Shown: one piece after another, positions 34,568 to 43,823 of the stretch
How positions within the stretch are numbered: the first letter of the stretch is position 1
Layout of the letters: the number at the start of each line of letters is the position of its first letter
Source of the DNA: Colwellia sp.
GTDB lineage: Bacteria; Pseudomonadota; Gammaproteobacteria; Enterobacterales; Alteromonadaceae
Direction: 5' to 3'
Length of the DNA: 64,000 nt
NCBI GenBank assembly: GCA_022969175.1
Contig: JALJPB010000011.1
Span: 1 to 64,000 of the forward strand
Program-made: the position numbers and the translations under genes
The notes under the pieces: model-generated
Told to the model about the DNA's origin: nothing
What the model saw: only the letters and a program-made list of their open reading frames with translations
Databases searched by the model: none

Positions 34568-35752
34568 ATGCCAAATATAACGACTCAATTCATGATATTA
34601 CTATCATGTTTATTAGTGTCTGCTTGTGAACAGAAGAAAATCATTCCATTACCACCGCAGGTAATAGTGAAAGCGGTTAAACAAGAAACGGTGCCTGTCT
34701 ATGGCAAATATATTGGTGTGACTAAAGCCTCTTTAGATGTTGAAGTTAGAGCAAGAATAACCGGCTATGTTGAGCAGGTTGAGTTTGTTGAAGGCAGCTG
34801 GGTTGAAGCAGGCCAACTGTTGTATTTAATTGATGACAAACCCTACATAGCTAAAAGAAAGCGAGTACTGGCCGAGCTTGAAAAAGATAAAGCGGCGTAT
34901 GAAAAAGCCAAACGTGATGTTATACGCCTAAAACCTCTTTATGAGCAAGATGCTGCTAGCCAGTTAGATTATGACACTGGCGTATCAACCGAAGAACAAG
35001 CAAAAGCCTCGGTGATGTCATCTCAAGCAAATTTAGATGAAATAGATCTAGAGCTAAGTTATACCAAAATTAGAGCCCCGATAAGTGGCATGGTTGGCGG
35101 CTCTCAAGCAGACATTGGCGCTTTAGTTGGCTCTGGTGGTATATCTTTGCTGACTACTGTTCAGCAAATCGATCCTATTTACGTTACTTTTAATATGTCA
35201 TCTCTAGATTACCTAAATGCCCGTAGAAGAATAAATACCTTGTTAGAAAAAAGAAAAGCAGAAGAACAAGGTAAAGCGTTAGAAGGGTTTGTTCGTATCA
35301 CTCTTCCTGATGATAGCGAATACCGGTATTGGGGAGATGTCAGTTTTACCGACCCTAAAGTTAATCCAAAAACCGGTACATTCAAAGTAAGAGCCGTATT
35401 ACCTAACCCCGATAGTGAGTTATTACCGGGGCAATATACCAGTGCTCGTATCCGCTTAAGTGAATATACCAATGCTGTCGTTATTGAAGAAGAGGCCATT
35501 CGAGTAGAGCAAGGCGGTATTTATGTCATGGTGGTGATGCCAGATAATACCGTTGAATACCGGTTTGTTATGGTCAAACACTATGGTGAGGAAGGGCTCG
35601 TTATAGAGTCCGGATTAAAAGAGGGTGAACTTATTATCATGGAGGGCCAACATCGAGCTCGTCACGGCCAATTAGTTGAGCCTTTAACTCAAGCAGAATA
35701 TAAAGCGCTACAACAAAAAAAGCAGAATACTAAAAATGTAGTAGGTGAGTAA
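34568..35752 (+). CDS. RND efflux periplasmic adaptor lipoprotein (MexE/AcrA type)
   Basis: A 394-residue membrane fusion protein. Lipobox VSAC gives a lipid-anchored Cys near residue 20. Domains in order: beta-barrel/lipoyl start (EVRARITGYVEQVEF), alpha-hairpin (about 95-155, rich in E, K and Q), second lipoyl half (TKIRAPISGMVG) and membrane-proximal barrel. The IRAPISG motif is typical. It couples the HAE1 permease that starts 2 bases downstream to the outer-membrane factor encoded by the third gene. ATG 34568. Confidence 0.9.
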   Translation: MPNITTQFMILLSCLLVSACEQKKIIPLPPQVIVKAVKQETVPVYGKYIGVTKASLDVEVRARITGYVEQVEFVEGSWVEAGQLLYLIDDKPYIAKRKRVLAELEKDKAAYEKAKRDVIRLKPLYEQDAASQLDYDTGVSTEEQAKASVMSSQANLDEIDLELSYTKIRAPISGMVGGSQADIGALVGSGGISLLTTVQQIDPIYVTFNMSSLDYLNARRRINTLLEKRKAEEQGKALEGFVRITLPDDSEYRYWGDVSFTDPKVNPKTGTFKVRAVLPNPDSELLPGQYTSARIRLSEYTNAVVIEEEAIRVEQGGIYVMVVMPDNTVEYRFVMVKHYGEEGLVIESGLKEGELIIMEGQHRARHGQLVEPLTQAEYKALQQKKQNTKNVVGE

Positions 35753-35754
35753 GT

Positions 35755-38700
35755 ATGTTTTCTCACTTTTTCATTAAAAGACCAATTTTTGCCAGTGTTA
35801 TCTCTATTGTTATCGTACTAATTGGCGCAGTTTCACTAATAAGCTTACCAATAGATCAATACCCTAATATTGCTCCACCACAGGTAAAAGTATCCGCCTC
35901 TTTTTCAGGTGCGACAGCCAACGTAGCCTCTGAATCTGTTGGTGTACCACTTGAGCAAGAGCTAAATGGCACACCCAATATGTTGTACATGGAATCAAAG
36001 TCAACAAATTCGGGCAGTACCAACATTACCGTAACTTTTGAGGTCGGCACCGATGTTAACTTAGCTGCTGTTGATGTGCAAAATACCGCTAGCCAAGCCG
36101 GTGGTGATTTACCGGTTGATGTGCAACAAAATGGCGTAACGGTTTCAGCAGAAAGCTCCGTGGAGCTATTAAAAATAGCGCTTACCTCTAGTAATGATAA
36201 ATATAATGATATTTACTTAAGCAATTATGCGTCTATTAACATTCAAGCCGCATTAAAGCGGATACCCGGTGTAGGAAGAGTGAGAAATACCGGAGCTCGT
36301 AGTTACTCTATGCGTATTTGGATTCGACCTGATCGCATGGCAGGTTACGGACTCACTGTCACCGACGTAAGAAACGCTATCAAAGAGCAAAATAAAGAAG
36401 CGGCGGCGGGTACTATTGGTGCTCAACCGATGGATGAGTCAATAAAACTTAACTTTCCTATTAATGCTCAAGGGCGCTATAACAAAGTTGAAGACTTTAA
36501 AAACATTATGGTCAAAGTTGACCCCGATGGTTCAATTATTCGTTTACGTGATATTGCCAGTATCGAGTTAGGCTCCTCAGCCTATACTTTACAATCAAGC
36601 TTAAATGGTCAACCAGCAACCATTTTACAGGTGTATATGTTACCTGGTTCTAACGCACTAGATGTCACTAAGCGGGTAAAAGCAGAAATGGCAATTCTAG
36701 CCAAAGCTTTTCCTAAAGGCATGAATTGGGTTAGCTTTTATGATGCCTCAGAATTTATTAAACTCTCCATTGATGAAGTAAAAACCACCTTATTCCAAGC
36801 CCTGTTGCTAGTTATTTTAGTGGTTTATCTGTTTTTACAAAACTGGCGTACAACCTTAATTCCAGCTTTGGCTGTACCCGTCTCTATTATTGGTACTTTT
36901 GCTGCCTTAGCTGCTTTTGGTTTAACCATTAATACTATTAGCTTATTGGCTTTAGTACTTGCTATAGGCATTGTGGTTGATGATGCAATTGTGGTAGTTG
37001 AAAGCGTAGAAAGAATTATTCAGGAGCAAAAAATATCGGTTGTTGAGGCAACTAAACAAGCCATGTCAGAGCTTTCAGGAGCCTTAGTGGCAACCTCTCT
37101 GGTCTTAGCTGCGGTATTTGTCCCGGTCTCTTTTCTTGCCGGTATCACCGGAATTATGTATCGAGAATTCGCAATAGCCATCACTGTTGCAGTATTAATT
37201 TCTACACTCGTCGCGCTGACATTAAGCCCTGCACTTTGTGTACTTTTTTTAAGAGAGAACCAGCAAGTTAAAACTAATCGATTTTTCACTTGGTTTAATC
37301 AATCAATTGACAAACTGGCAAATAAATATACTGGCTTAGTTAAATTAACTTGTTTGCATGCTAAACGGAGTTATCTAGCATTTGCCGTGGCTTGTATAGG
37401 TTGTTGGTTTGTTTTTTCTAGCTTACCCACTGGTTTTATTCCACAAGAAGATCAAGGCCGTTTTTTTGTTGATATTACCTTGCCTAATGCAGCAACGGTA
37501 ACCCGTACTAATAAAGTCATTAAACAAGCAGAAAAACACATATTGGCACATGATGCTGTTGCTTATTCTTTTTCTTTAGCCGGAGAAAACAGGCGTGCTG
37601 GTAGCGATCAAGCCCATGGCCAGCTTGAGGTAATTTTGAAGCCTTGGTCTTTCCGCGCTGATAAAAACTATAGTGTTGAACAGGTATTAGCAGAGCTAAA
37701 AATCACCCTAGAGAGTATACCAACAGCACAATTTAATGTTTACCAACCGTCAGCTGTATCTGGTGTAGGTAGCGGCTCAGGTGTTGAGCTTGCTTTACAA
37801 GATAGGAGTGGTACAAACTTTGATGGTTTAATGGAAACTTTAAATTTAGTACTTGATGAGTTAAATAAACAGCCTGAAATAGCAAAAGCGTCTAGCCCTG
37901 TTCAAGCACAAGTTCCACTACTTTTCTTAGACGTTGACCGAGAAAAAGCCATGGCTCTACAAGTCCCTATTGCCGATATTTATAGCACGATGCAAGTATT
38001 AACCGGCTCTTCCGTTGTTAATGACTTTAATTTATTTGGTCGAGTTTACCGAGTAAAAATGCAGGCTGAAGAGAAGTTTAGAGCTAGGCCCAGTGATTTA
38101 AATAACTTTTATGTCAGAAGTGCTAATGGCGCTATGGTGCCAATGAATGTTTTAGCAAAAATCAACTTAACTACAGGCCCTTCGGCAATTAATCGCTATA
38201 ACTTGTTCTCTAGCGCCAATATTAATGTTGACCCCGCAGAAGGCTATTCTAGTGGCGATGCTATTGCTGCAATTGAAAGAGTAACAGAGGCGTTACTACC
38301 ACCTGGTATGGGATATGAATGGACAGGCTTAACCTATCAAGAAATCAAATCATCAGGTCAAATGAATACCGCATTAATACTGGCGTTGATATTCGTTTTC
38401 TTGTTCTTATCCGCTTTATATGAAAGCTGGACATTACCCTTAGCAGTATTATTAATTTCGCCTATTGCTATGTTAGGAGCAAGCTTAACCGTTTGGTTGG
38501 TAGGTATAGAGAATAACTTGTTTTTTCAAGTCGCCTTTATTTCCTTAATAGGGCTAGCAGCCAAAAACTCTATTTTAATTGTCGAAGTTGCCAATCAATT
38601 TTATCGCAGCGGTTTATCAGCTCAGGAAGCAGCATTTAAAGCAGCAAGTGTCAGATTTAGACCGATTATGATGACAGCGGCCTCATTTATTTTGGGTGTT

Positions 38701-38874
38701 TTACCTCTTGTTTTAGCGACTGGTCCAGGATCAGTCAGTCGACAATCTATTTCTTACCCCATTTTAGGAGGTATGATCTTAGCCAGTACCATCGGCATTA
38801 TTCTGGTACCCTTATTTTTCATTACCGTTGCTCGTTTTGTGAAAGTTAAAGTTGAAGGAGATAACAATGAATAA
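35755..38874 (+). CDS. Multidrug efflux RND permease, HAE1 (AcrB-like)
   Basis: A 1039-residue inner-membrane proton antiporter, close to the usual 1030-1050. Twelve helices and two large periplasmic loops. The proton relay is present: the VVDDAIVVVE pair in helix 4 (about residue 405-412) and the helix 10 Lys in LIGLAAKNSILIVE. The porter-domain motifs FSGATANVASESV and LNGTPNMLYMESKS are near the N-terminus. It transports amphiphilic toxins or drugs from the periplasm and outer leaflet. The middle gene of a three-gene operon; its stop codon overlaps the start of the outer-membrane factor gene. Confidence 0.93.
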   Translation: MFSHFFIKRPIFASVISIVIVLIGAVSLISLPIDQYPNIAPPQVKVSASFSGATANVASESVGVPLEQELNGTPNMLYMESKSTNSGSTNITVTFEVGTDVNLAAVDVQNTASQAGGDLPVDVQQNGVTVSAESSVELLKIALTSSNDKYNDIYLSNYASINIQAALKRIPGVGRVRNTGARSYSMRIWIRPDRMAGYGLTVTDVRNAIKEQNKEAAAGTIGAQPMDESIKLNFPINAQGRYNKVEDFKNIMVKVDPDGSIIRLRDIASIELGSSAYTLQSSLNGQPATILQVYMLPGSNALDVTKRVKAEMAILAKAFPKGMNWVSFYDASEFIKLSIDEVKTTLFQALLLVILVVYLFLQNWRTTLIPALAVPVSIIGTFAALAAFGLTINTISLLALVLAIGIVVDDAIVVVESVERIIQEQKISVVEATKQAMSELSGALVATSLVLAAVFVPVSFLAGITGIMYREFAIAITVAVLISTLVALTLSPALCVLFLRENQQVKTNRFFTWFNQSIDKLANKYTGLVKLTCLHAKRSYLAFAVACIGCWFVFSSLPTGFIPQEDQGRFFVDITLPNAATVTRTNKVIKQAEKHILAHDAVAYSFSLAGENRRAGSDQAHGQLEVILKPWSFRADKNYSVEQVLAELKITLESIPTAQFNVYQPSAVSGVGSGSGVELALQDRSGTNFDGLMETLNLVLDELNKQPEIAKASSPVQAQVPLLFLDVDREKAMALQVPIADIYSTMQVLTGSSVVNDFNLFGRVYRVKMQAEEKFRARPSDLNNFYVRSANGAMVPMNVLAKINLTTGPSAINRYNLFSSANINVDPAEGYSSGDAIAAIERVTEALLPPGMGYEWTGLTYQEIKSSGQMNTALILALIFVFLFLSALYESWTLPLAVLLISPIAMLGASLTVWLVGIENNLFFQVAFISLIGLAAKNSILIVEVANQFYRSGLSAQEAAFKAASVRFRPIMMTAASFILGVLPLVLATGPGSVSRQSISYPILGGMILASTIGIILVPLFFITVARFVKVKVEGDNNE

Positions 38875-40249
38875 AGTTTTAACTATTTCATTACTGTCAG
38901 CTTTCTTATCGGCATGTACGGTAGGCCCTGACTTTGAAAAGCCGAGTTTATCGGTTCAAGATAGCTTTCAAAGTATTGAAGGTTATGACGTTACCGAAAG
39001 TGCAGCATTAATTAGTTGGCAACAAGCTTACCAAGATCCTCAATTACAACAATTGATAGAGAAAGCGTTATTACAAAATTTTGACTTGGCTATCGCTATT
39101 TCACGGATCAAAGAAGCCCGTGCCTACGCAGATATTGCTGATTCATCTTTTTACCCAAGTCTGGGTTTAATGGCTGAAAGTGAGAGAGTTTCTGAGGGTA
39201 GTGCCACCGATTATGATGATACACATCAACTCAAAGGAGTACTCGCTTGGGATCTTGATTTGTTTGGTTATAATCGACGGGCAAGTGAAGCCGCATGGGC
39301 TGAATTAGCCGCTCTGGGCCAAGCAAGAAATGTCGTTGAGATGAACCTAGTGGCAGACGTTGCTAGTACCTATTTTACTTTAAAAGATTTAGAAGAAAAA
39401 CTAAGTTTAAGTCAACGTACGGTCGTCTTGCGAGAGCGGGCTTTTTATATTGCTCAGCTAAGAAAAGAAAATGGCATGGTGTCAGGCCTAGATGTTCGCC
39501 AAGCAGAAGTTGAATTAGAGTCAGCCAATGTCACCATTCCTAGCCTCAAACTACAGCATTTAGAAACAATGAACCAACTTAAGTTTCTATTAGCAGATGA
39601 GCAAACACACGTTTCAGGTGGTATTGATTTAACGGAGCAAGTACTGCCTGTTTCAATACCCGTTGGCATTCCTTCGCAAGTTCTGATGCGCCGCCCTGAT
39701 GTACTACAAGTGGAAGCACAATTACATGCTGCAACCGCTGAGATTGGTATGGCACAAGCTAATTTATTTCCTAAAATAACACTGACCAGCGAGTTTGGTT
39801 TTGAAAGTGGTCAATTGTCGGGATTACTTTCAGGCGACAGCTCATACTGGGAACTAGTTGGCGGAATAACACAGCCCTTGTTTAATGCCGGTAAATTAAG
39901 AAACGACTTATCTGCCGCAGAACAAAGAGCTTATCAAGCGAGTTTACAATATAAAAAAATAGTAATGCATGCATTCCTAGAAGTGAGCAATCAATTAATG
40001 GCCTTTAAATCGAGTGAAACCATTTACTTAGCACAGAAGAAACTACTCGTTGCCGCTCGAGAATATGGCAGGTTAGCACGTATTCGCTATCGAAATGGTG
40101 TTGCTAGTGCATTAGACTTTATGGATGCCCAGCGGAAGTTATTTGATGCTCAGTTATCTTTTAGCACGGCAAAAAAAGGTCGCCTACTTGCTTTTGTTAA
40201 TTTGTATCGTGCCCTTGGTGGAGGTTGGACAGCTCCTCTGACCATATGA
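38867..40249 (+). CDS. RND outer-membrane factor lipoprotein (OprM/NodT family)
   Basis: A 460-residue TolC-type channel protein. ATG 38867 overlaps the permease stop by 8 bases and is preceded by GAAGGAGAT. Lipobox LSAC puts a lipid on Cys near residue 15. Two repeats of the OEP fold are visible: LEKALLQNFDLAIAISRIKEA followed by a second copy in the C-terminal half, with the periplasmic alpha-barrel entry motifs QRKLFDAQLSF. With the adaptor and HAE1 permease it completes a tripartite pump. Confidence 0.9.
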   Translation: MNKVLTISLLSAFLSACTVGPDFEKPSLSVQDSFQSIEGYDVTESAALISWQQAYQDPQLQQLIEKALLQNFDLAIAISRIKEARAYADIADSSFYPSLGLMAESERVSEGSATDYDDTHQLKGVLAWDLDLFGYNRRASEAAWAELAALGQARNVVEMNLVADVASTYFTLKDLEEKLSLSQRTVVLRERAFYIAQLRKENGMVSGLDVRQAEVELESANVTIPSLKLQHLETMNQLKFLLADEQTHVSGGIDLTEQVLPVSIPVGIPSQVLMRRPDVLQVEAQLHAATAEIGMAQANLFPKITLTSEFGFESGQLSGLLSGDSSYWELVGGITQPLFNAGKLRNDLSAAEQRAYQASLQYKKIVMHAFLEVSNQLMAFKSSETIYLAQKKLLVAAREYGRLARIRYRNGVASALDFMDAQRKLFDAQLSFSTAKKGRLLAFVNLYRALGGGWTAPLTI

Positions 40250-40310
40250 TTTAATGGGTTAGGTATTATAATCGTATTACCCAGCGTTACCGATTAACCA
40301 TACCTACCCC

Positions 40311-41201
40311 TTACTTAGCTTTATTTGGTCTAGCTTTGAAACTCACTATTAAAATACCCGTTAAAATTAATGCCCCAGAAACAATCAAGTCTGTCGTTAA
40401 GCTTTCATTAATAAAGACAACACCGCCAAGGGCAGCAATTAATGGCACACACAGCTGAGAAATCGCCGCTTGGGTAATGGATAAGTTTCTTAATGCGAGA
40501 TACCAAATGCTATAACCAATACCTGAAGCAATTGAGCCTGAAGCAACAGCATACCAAGCGCCCTGCCAGTTAAATTCATGCATAGATAAACTAAATAATA
40601 GAAAAATAGAGGCTAATGGCACGCAGCGAATAAAGTTATCAGCGGTCAATAAAACAGGCGCTTTAACGGCTCTTCCTAATAAAGTATAAAATGCCCAAAA
40701 AACACCAGCAATAACCATCAAGACAAAACCACTCAAAGAAGGCTGCGTTGCGCTAGGTAGCATCAGTAAGACAAAACCGATAAACGAAATAACCAAACCC
40801 AACCACTCTTTAAATAGCAGTTGATGACCTTTTAACACACTGACACCGATCATAGTAAATTGCACAGAAGCAAATAGAATTAATGCTCCACTGGCGGTGT
40901 TTAATTTTACATAAGCAAAAGAAAAAAAACCGGCATAACCAAATAACATCGCAGACGCCAGCCAGCCTTGGGTATTGGTCAAACTAAAGATTCGATGTAA
41001 GGAGAGAATATTTCTCTGAGGGCTTCCAGAGTTATCAGAGTTCTTATTTGAATTACTTTGAGTAAAAATTAAAACGATAAAAGCCAAAGTAATAGCCCCT
41101 GATAACATGCGAATGCCGGTAAAACCCGCAGGATCAATACTTGAATCACCCATCGCAAGACGACATAAAACAGAATTGGCGGCAAAAGCAGTTAATGCCA
41201 A
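40311..41201 (-). CDS. EamA/DMT-family transporter (start uncertain)
   Basis: A drug/metabolite transporter of about 300 residues with ten membrane helices in two EamA repeats. 41201 is a TTG codon. It would omit most of the first helix, because the open frame continues upstream to about 41316 with a normal-looking N-terminus (WLTFFTSLLALTAFAANS) but contains no ATG, GTG or TTG. An unusual start such as ATT, or a mutated start, is likely. It follows a TlpA-like gene whose stop is at 41296, overlapping this frame. Substrate unknown. Confidence 0.75.
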   Translation of the reverse strand: MALTAFAANSVLCRLAMGDSSIDPAGFTGIRMLSGAITLAFIVLIFTQSNSNKNSDNSGSPQRNILSLHRIFSLTNTQGWLASAMLFGYAGFFSFAYVKLNTASGALILFASVQFTMIGVSVLKGHQLLFKEWLGLVISFIGFVLLMLPSATQPSLSGFVLMVIAGVFWAFYTLLGRAVKAPVLLTADNFIRCVPLASIFLLFSLSMHEFNWQGAWYAVASGSIASGIGYSIWYLALRNLSITQAAISQLCVPLIAALGGVVFINESLTTDLIVSGALILTGILIVSFKARPNKAK

Positions 41202-41295
41202 TAAACTGGTAAAGAACGTTAACCAGTTTGAAGGTTTTACCTGCTCAACTGCTGTATTGCTTTTATCAATAATATTTTGCTCAATAAGTAAGTTA

Positions 41296-42237
41296 TTAAA
41301 GTACGGATAATTGCTTCAACAGCGATTCTTGATCCGAAAAATCTGACGTTTTCAATATTACTTTACCCTCTTTTACAATCACTAAACTGGGTAAGTCTTT
41401 GATTTCATATTGATGAAACAGGCTGTTACTCACATCGATAGCGATAGGATGTTTTATTTGGTATTTCTTAATATAATTGCTTAATTCCGCTTGCCCTGTC
41501 CACAACCGACTAATGACTCCTTGCCATGCAATGCTTTCATATTTTTGGGAGAATTTGTTTACCGACTTTTGCGCTAATATACATTGTTTAGCCACTTCAG
41601 GGCGTAAGTCTTGATGATACCAGTCACACCAAGTAGCGCTAAAAAATAGCGCATGAACCTTGTCATCCTCAAGATTTAGCTTAAGTGGGGCTTCACTTGC
41701 TGTTATGACATTGTTAGCTAATAAATCAATCTCCTTTCCCCTAGTAACCAGAGCAATTTTATTATCAATTGACTCGTCGGCCTCATGGCCAATGTGTACT
41801 AAGTTCATTTGCTTATCAAAAAGTAAATGATACGGTGTGCCCAGTAACCTAAAGCCTTGTGCCAAATCTCCACTTTTATCTATTGCCATAGACATTGATA
41901 AATTAAACTCTTTTTGTACCTTAGTCAGCGCTGTGATATCGTCATTCATGCCTAAGTTAATCGCGATGACCACTAAATCATTACCATATTGCTGATTAAC
42001 TTCTTCAAAATGTGGCATTTGTTTTAAACATGGTTTACACCAAGTTGCCCAAAATTTTAAATAAACCGGCTTTTTTCCTTGGTATTGTTTTAAGGTTACC
42101 ACCTCGCCCGTTGTTAAGTATATTGGCATAGTTAATAACTCTTCCGGCAAATTGGCAGCCTTAGCAAAAGGCAGTAATATTGCCAGTACACTTACAACAA
42201 CGACCCCACCCATTAATATTTTTTTTACTAACGACAT
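41296..42237 (-). CDS. TlpA-like thioredoxin-fold protein, membrane-anchored
   Basis: A protein of 313 residues with an N-terminal membrane segment (about 7-27). The thioredoxin-like domain has FWATWCKPCLKQMP (Cys67 and Cys70), the catalytic WCxxC of TlpA/ResA-type thiol reductases that act outside the inner membrane. A second, related half (FFSATWCDWYHQD, about residue 203) keeps one Cys only and looks degenerate. Periplasmic thiol-disulfide function is inferred from the family. It shares a transcription unit with the EamA gene and is divergent from a LysR regulator. Confidence 0.8.
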   Translation of the reverse strand: MSLVKKILMGGVVVVSVLAILLPFAKAANLPEELLTMPIYLTTGEVVTLKQYQGKKPVYLKFWATWCKPCLKQMPHFEEVNQQYGNDLVVIAINLGMNDDITALTKVQKEFNLSMSMAIDKSGDLAQGFRLLGTPYHLLFDKQMNLVHIGHEADESIDNKIALVTRGKEIDLLANNVITASEAPLKLNLEDDKVHALFFSATWCDWYHQDLRPEVAKQCILAQKSVNKFSQKYESIAWQGVISRLWTGQAELSNYIKKYQIKHPIAIDVSNSLFHQYEIKDLPSLVIVKEGKVILKTSDFSDQESLLKQLSVL

Positions 42238-42342
42238 AATTCATCCTCTAATTTCAAATAACACTTTAGTTCTGGCTAGCAACATTGATATAACAGATAT
42301 TTTACCGATAATAATCAATGGCGAAAGTGTTTATATTCCTTT

Positions 42343-42369
42343 ATATTAGTGAATAATATTCACTAATAT
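42343..42369. promoter_or_regulatory. 27-bp perfect palindrome, candidate LysR operator
   Basis: Two 13-bp arms (ATATTAGTGAATA and its exact reverse complement) flank a single A. It lies between the TlpA-like gene and the LysR gene, ending 8 bases before the LysR ATG at 42378. That would allow one site to control both directions. Confidence 0.6.
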
Positions 42370-42377
42370 CTTTTATT

Positions 42378-43307
42378 ATGGACAAGTTTAAAACCATCGC
42401 CCTCTTTATGTCGACTGTTAAAACCGGTAGCTTTGCTGCAACGGCAAAAAAGCACGCCACTGATCCCTCAACAGTCAGTAAAGCGATTAAACGGCTAGAG
42501 AGCCACATTGGCTTGCAACTATTTTATCGTTCAACTAGACAACTGAGCTTAACTTCAGCAGGGCAGCAATACGCAAATACCGTTGGCACGCTCTATCACC
42601 AATTAGAATCTTTTGAGGATGAATTAAAATCGGCTAACGACAGCTATACCGGCGTGCTTAAAATAAACGTGCCAGTGTCATACGGACGCATGTATGTATT
42701 GCCCATGTTGTGCCAGTTCAAAAAGCAATACCCCGATATTAGCTTAGATGTTAGTTTTAATGATCAATACGTAGATATGATCAGCGATGCGGTGGATATC
42801 TCAATACGCAGTGGCACTTTGGCTGATAGCCGCTTAGTTGCGCAAAAACTAACGCCTATGGATTTTGTTTTATGTGCCGGTACTGAGTTTTCGACATTAA
42901 CAAACATTGATATTTGCAATGAGGGGTTAATTTCACAGCCTTGGATTTTATTTCGTTTTAAACAAACAGGTAAAACGTTGCCCATTAATTTTAGCTATCA
43001 AGGCAAGGTTATTGATATAGAGCCAGAAAATATTACCGTTGTTGATGATGGCGAAGCCATGGCCGAAATGTGTGCTGCAGGTCTAGGGCTTAGCCTGATG
43101 CCGCATTTTACCGCAAAAAAACTGGTTGCCGAGCAAAAAATTAAGGTTATTGCCAAACTTGATGACTTCCCTGGCTCTGGTGTATTTATTGTTTACCCAA
43201 AACGAGAATACCTACCCAAACGAACTCAAGTATTCATCAACTTTGTTAAAAGCTACCTTGAACAGATGGGTGAGTCGCCAAAACACACTTGGCTTAAAAA
43301 TAGATAG
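42378..43307 (+). CDS. LysR family transcriptional regulator
   Basis: A 309-residue LTTR: N-terminal winged helix (SFAATAKKHATDPSTVSKAIKRLE, core PSTVSKAIKRLE, in residues 20-43) and a periplasmic-binding-like effector domain (about 95-295). It resembles the AaeR/GltR-type group in which the effector domain starts LKINVPVSYGRMYVLP. It is divergent from the TlpA-EamA pair and probably acts on it and on itself through the palindrome just upstream. The effector is unknown. Confidence 0.88.
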   Translation: MDKFKTIALFMSTVKTGSFAATAKKHATDPSTVSKAIKRLESHIGLQLFYRSTRQLSLTSAGQQYANTVGTLYHQLESFEDELKSANDSYTGVLKINVPVSYGRMYVLPMLCQFKKQYPDISLDVSFNDQYVDMISDAVDISIRSGTLADSRLVAQKLTPMDFVLCAGTEFSTLTNIDICNEGLISQPWILFRFKQTGKTLPINFSYQGKVIDIEPENITVVDDGEAMAEMCAAGLGLSLMPHFTAKKLVAEQKIKVIAKLDDFPGSGVFIVYPKREYLPKRTQVFINFVKSYLEQMGESPKHTWLKNR

Positions 43308-43335
43308 AGTTACGCATTATATAAAAATCATCTAT

Positions 43336-43638
43336 TTATTGTGAAAACTTGCTTACTGGGAACAGCAGCCCCTCACTAATACTGACCTCACGCCAAACTT
43401 TACCGGTTGAATAGGGATCTTGGTTTATCCAAGCCTCAACTTCAGCTCGATTAGAAAATTCAACATGGGCAGACGAACCAATCATTTTTCCTTCATTATT
43501 TAGTATTGCACCACCACTTAAAAACGTGCCTTGCTTAACCAATATCTCGATACCCGCTAAATGTGCTTTACGGTTGGCTAATCTTCGACCAATCGCCTCT
43601 TCATCTTTATAGTCGTAGGCAGTAACGATAAATTGCAT
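43336..43638 (-). CDS. YciI family protein
   Basis: A 100-residue protein of the YciI/DGPF-like ferredoxin-like fold: MQFIVTAYDYKDEEAIGRR, then RKAHLAGIEILVKQGTFLSGGAIL (core HLAGIEILVKQG), ending VWREVSISEGLLFPVS. The RxxH pair (Arg23, His26) is the conserved putative active-site His of the family. Function is unknown. It converges with the LysR gene, with 28 bases between the stops. Confidence 0.85.
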   Translation of the reverse strand: MQFIVTAYDYKDEEAIGRRLANRKAHLAGIEILVKQGTFLSGGAILNNEGKMIGSSAHVEFSNRAEVEAWINQDPYSTGKVWREVSISEGLLFPVSKFSQ

Positions 43639-43715
43639 GTTTATTCCTGTTTTACGTTGGCTGAAAACTGGTGCTATATTATATCAAAGCATCAGTAACA
43701 CCACCTTTTAAAAAG

Positions 43716-43752
43716 TAAAAAGGCACGGTCAGTTTACCTGAACGTGCCTTAT
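43716..43752 (-). terminator. Rho-independent terminator after the S9 peptidase (minus strand)
   Basis: AAGGCACG (43720-43727) and CGTGCCTT (43743-43750) with a weakly pairing loop; on the minus strand a T-rich tract TTTTTACTTTTT follows. It lies about 75 bases past the peptidase stop at 43824. Confidence 0.8.
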
Positions 43753-43823
43753 AAAATTATCATGCCGTGCAGCAACTTAAATGCTACATCACTAAAGTAA
43801 ATCTAGTGACCACGGCAACAAAA

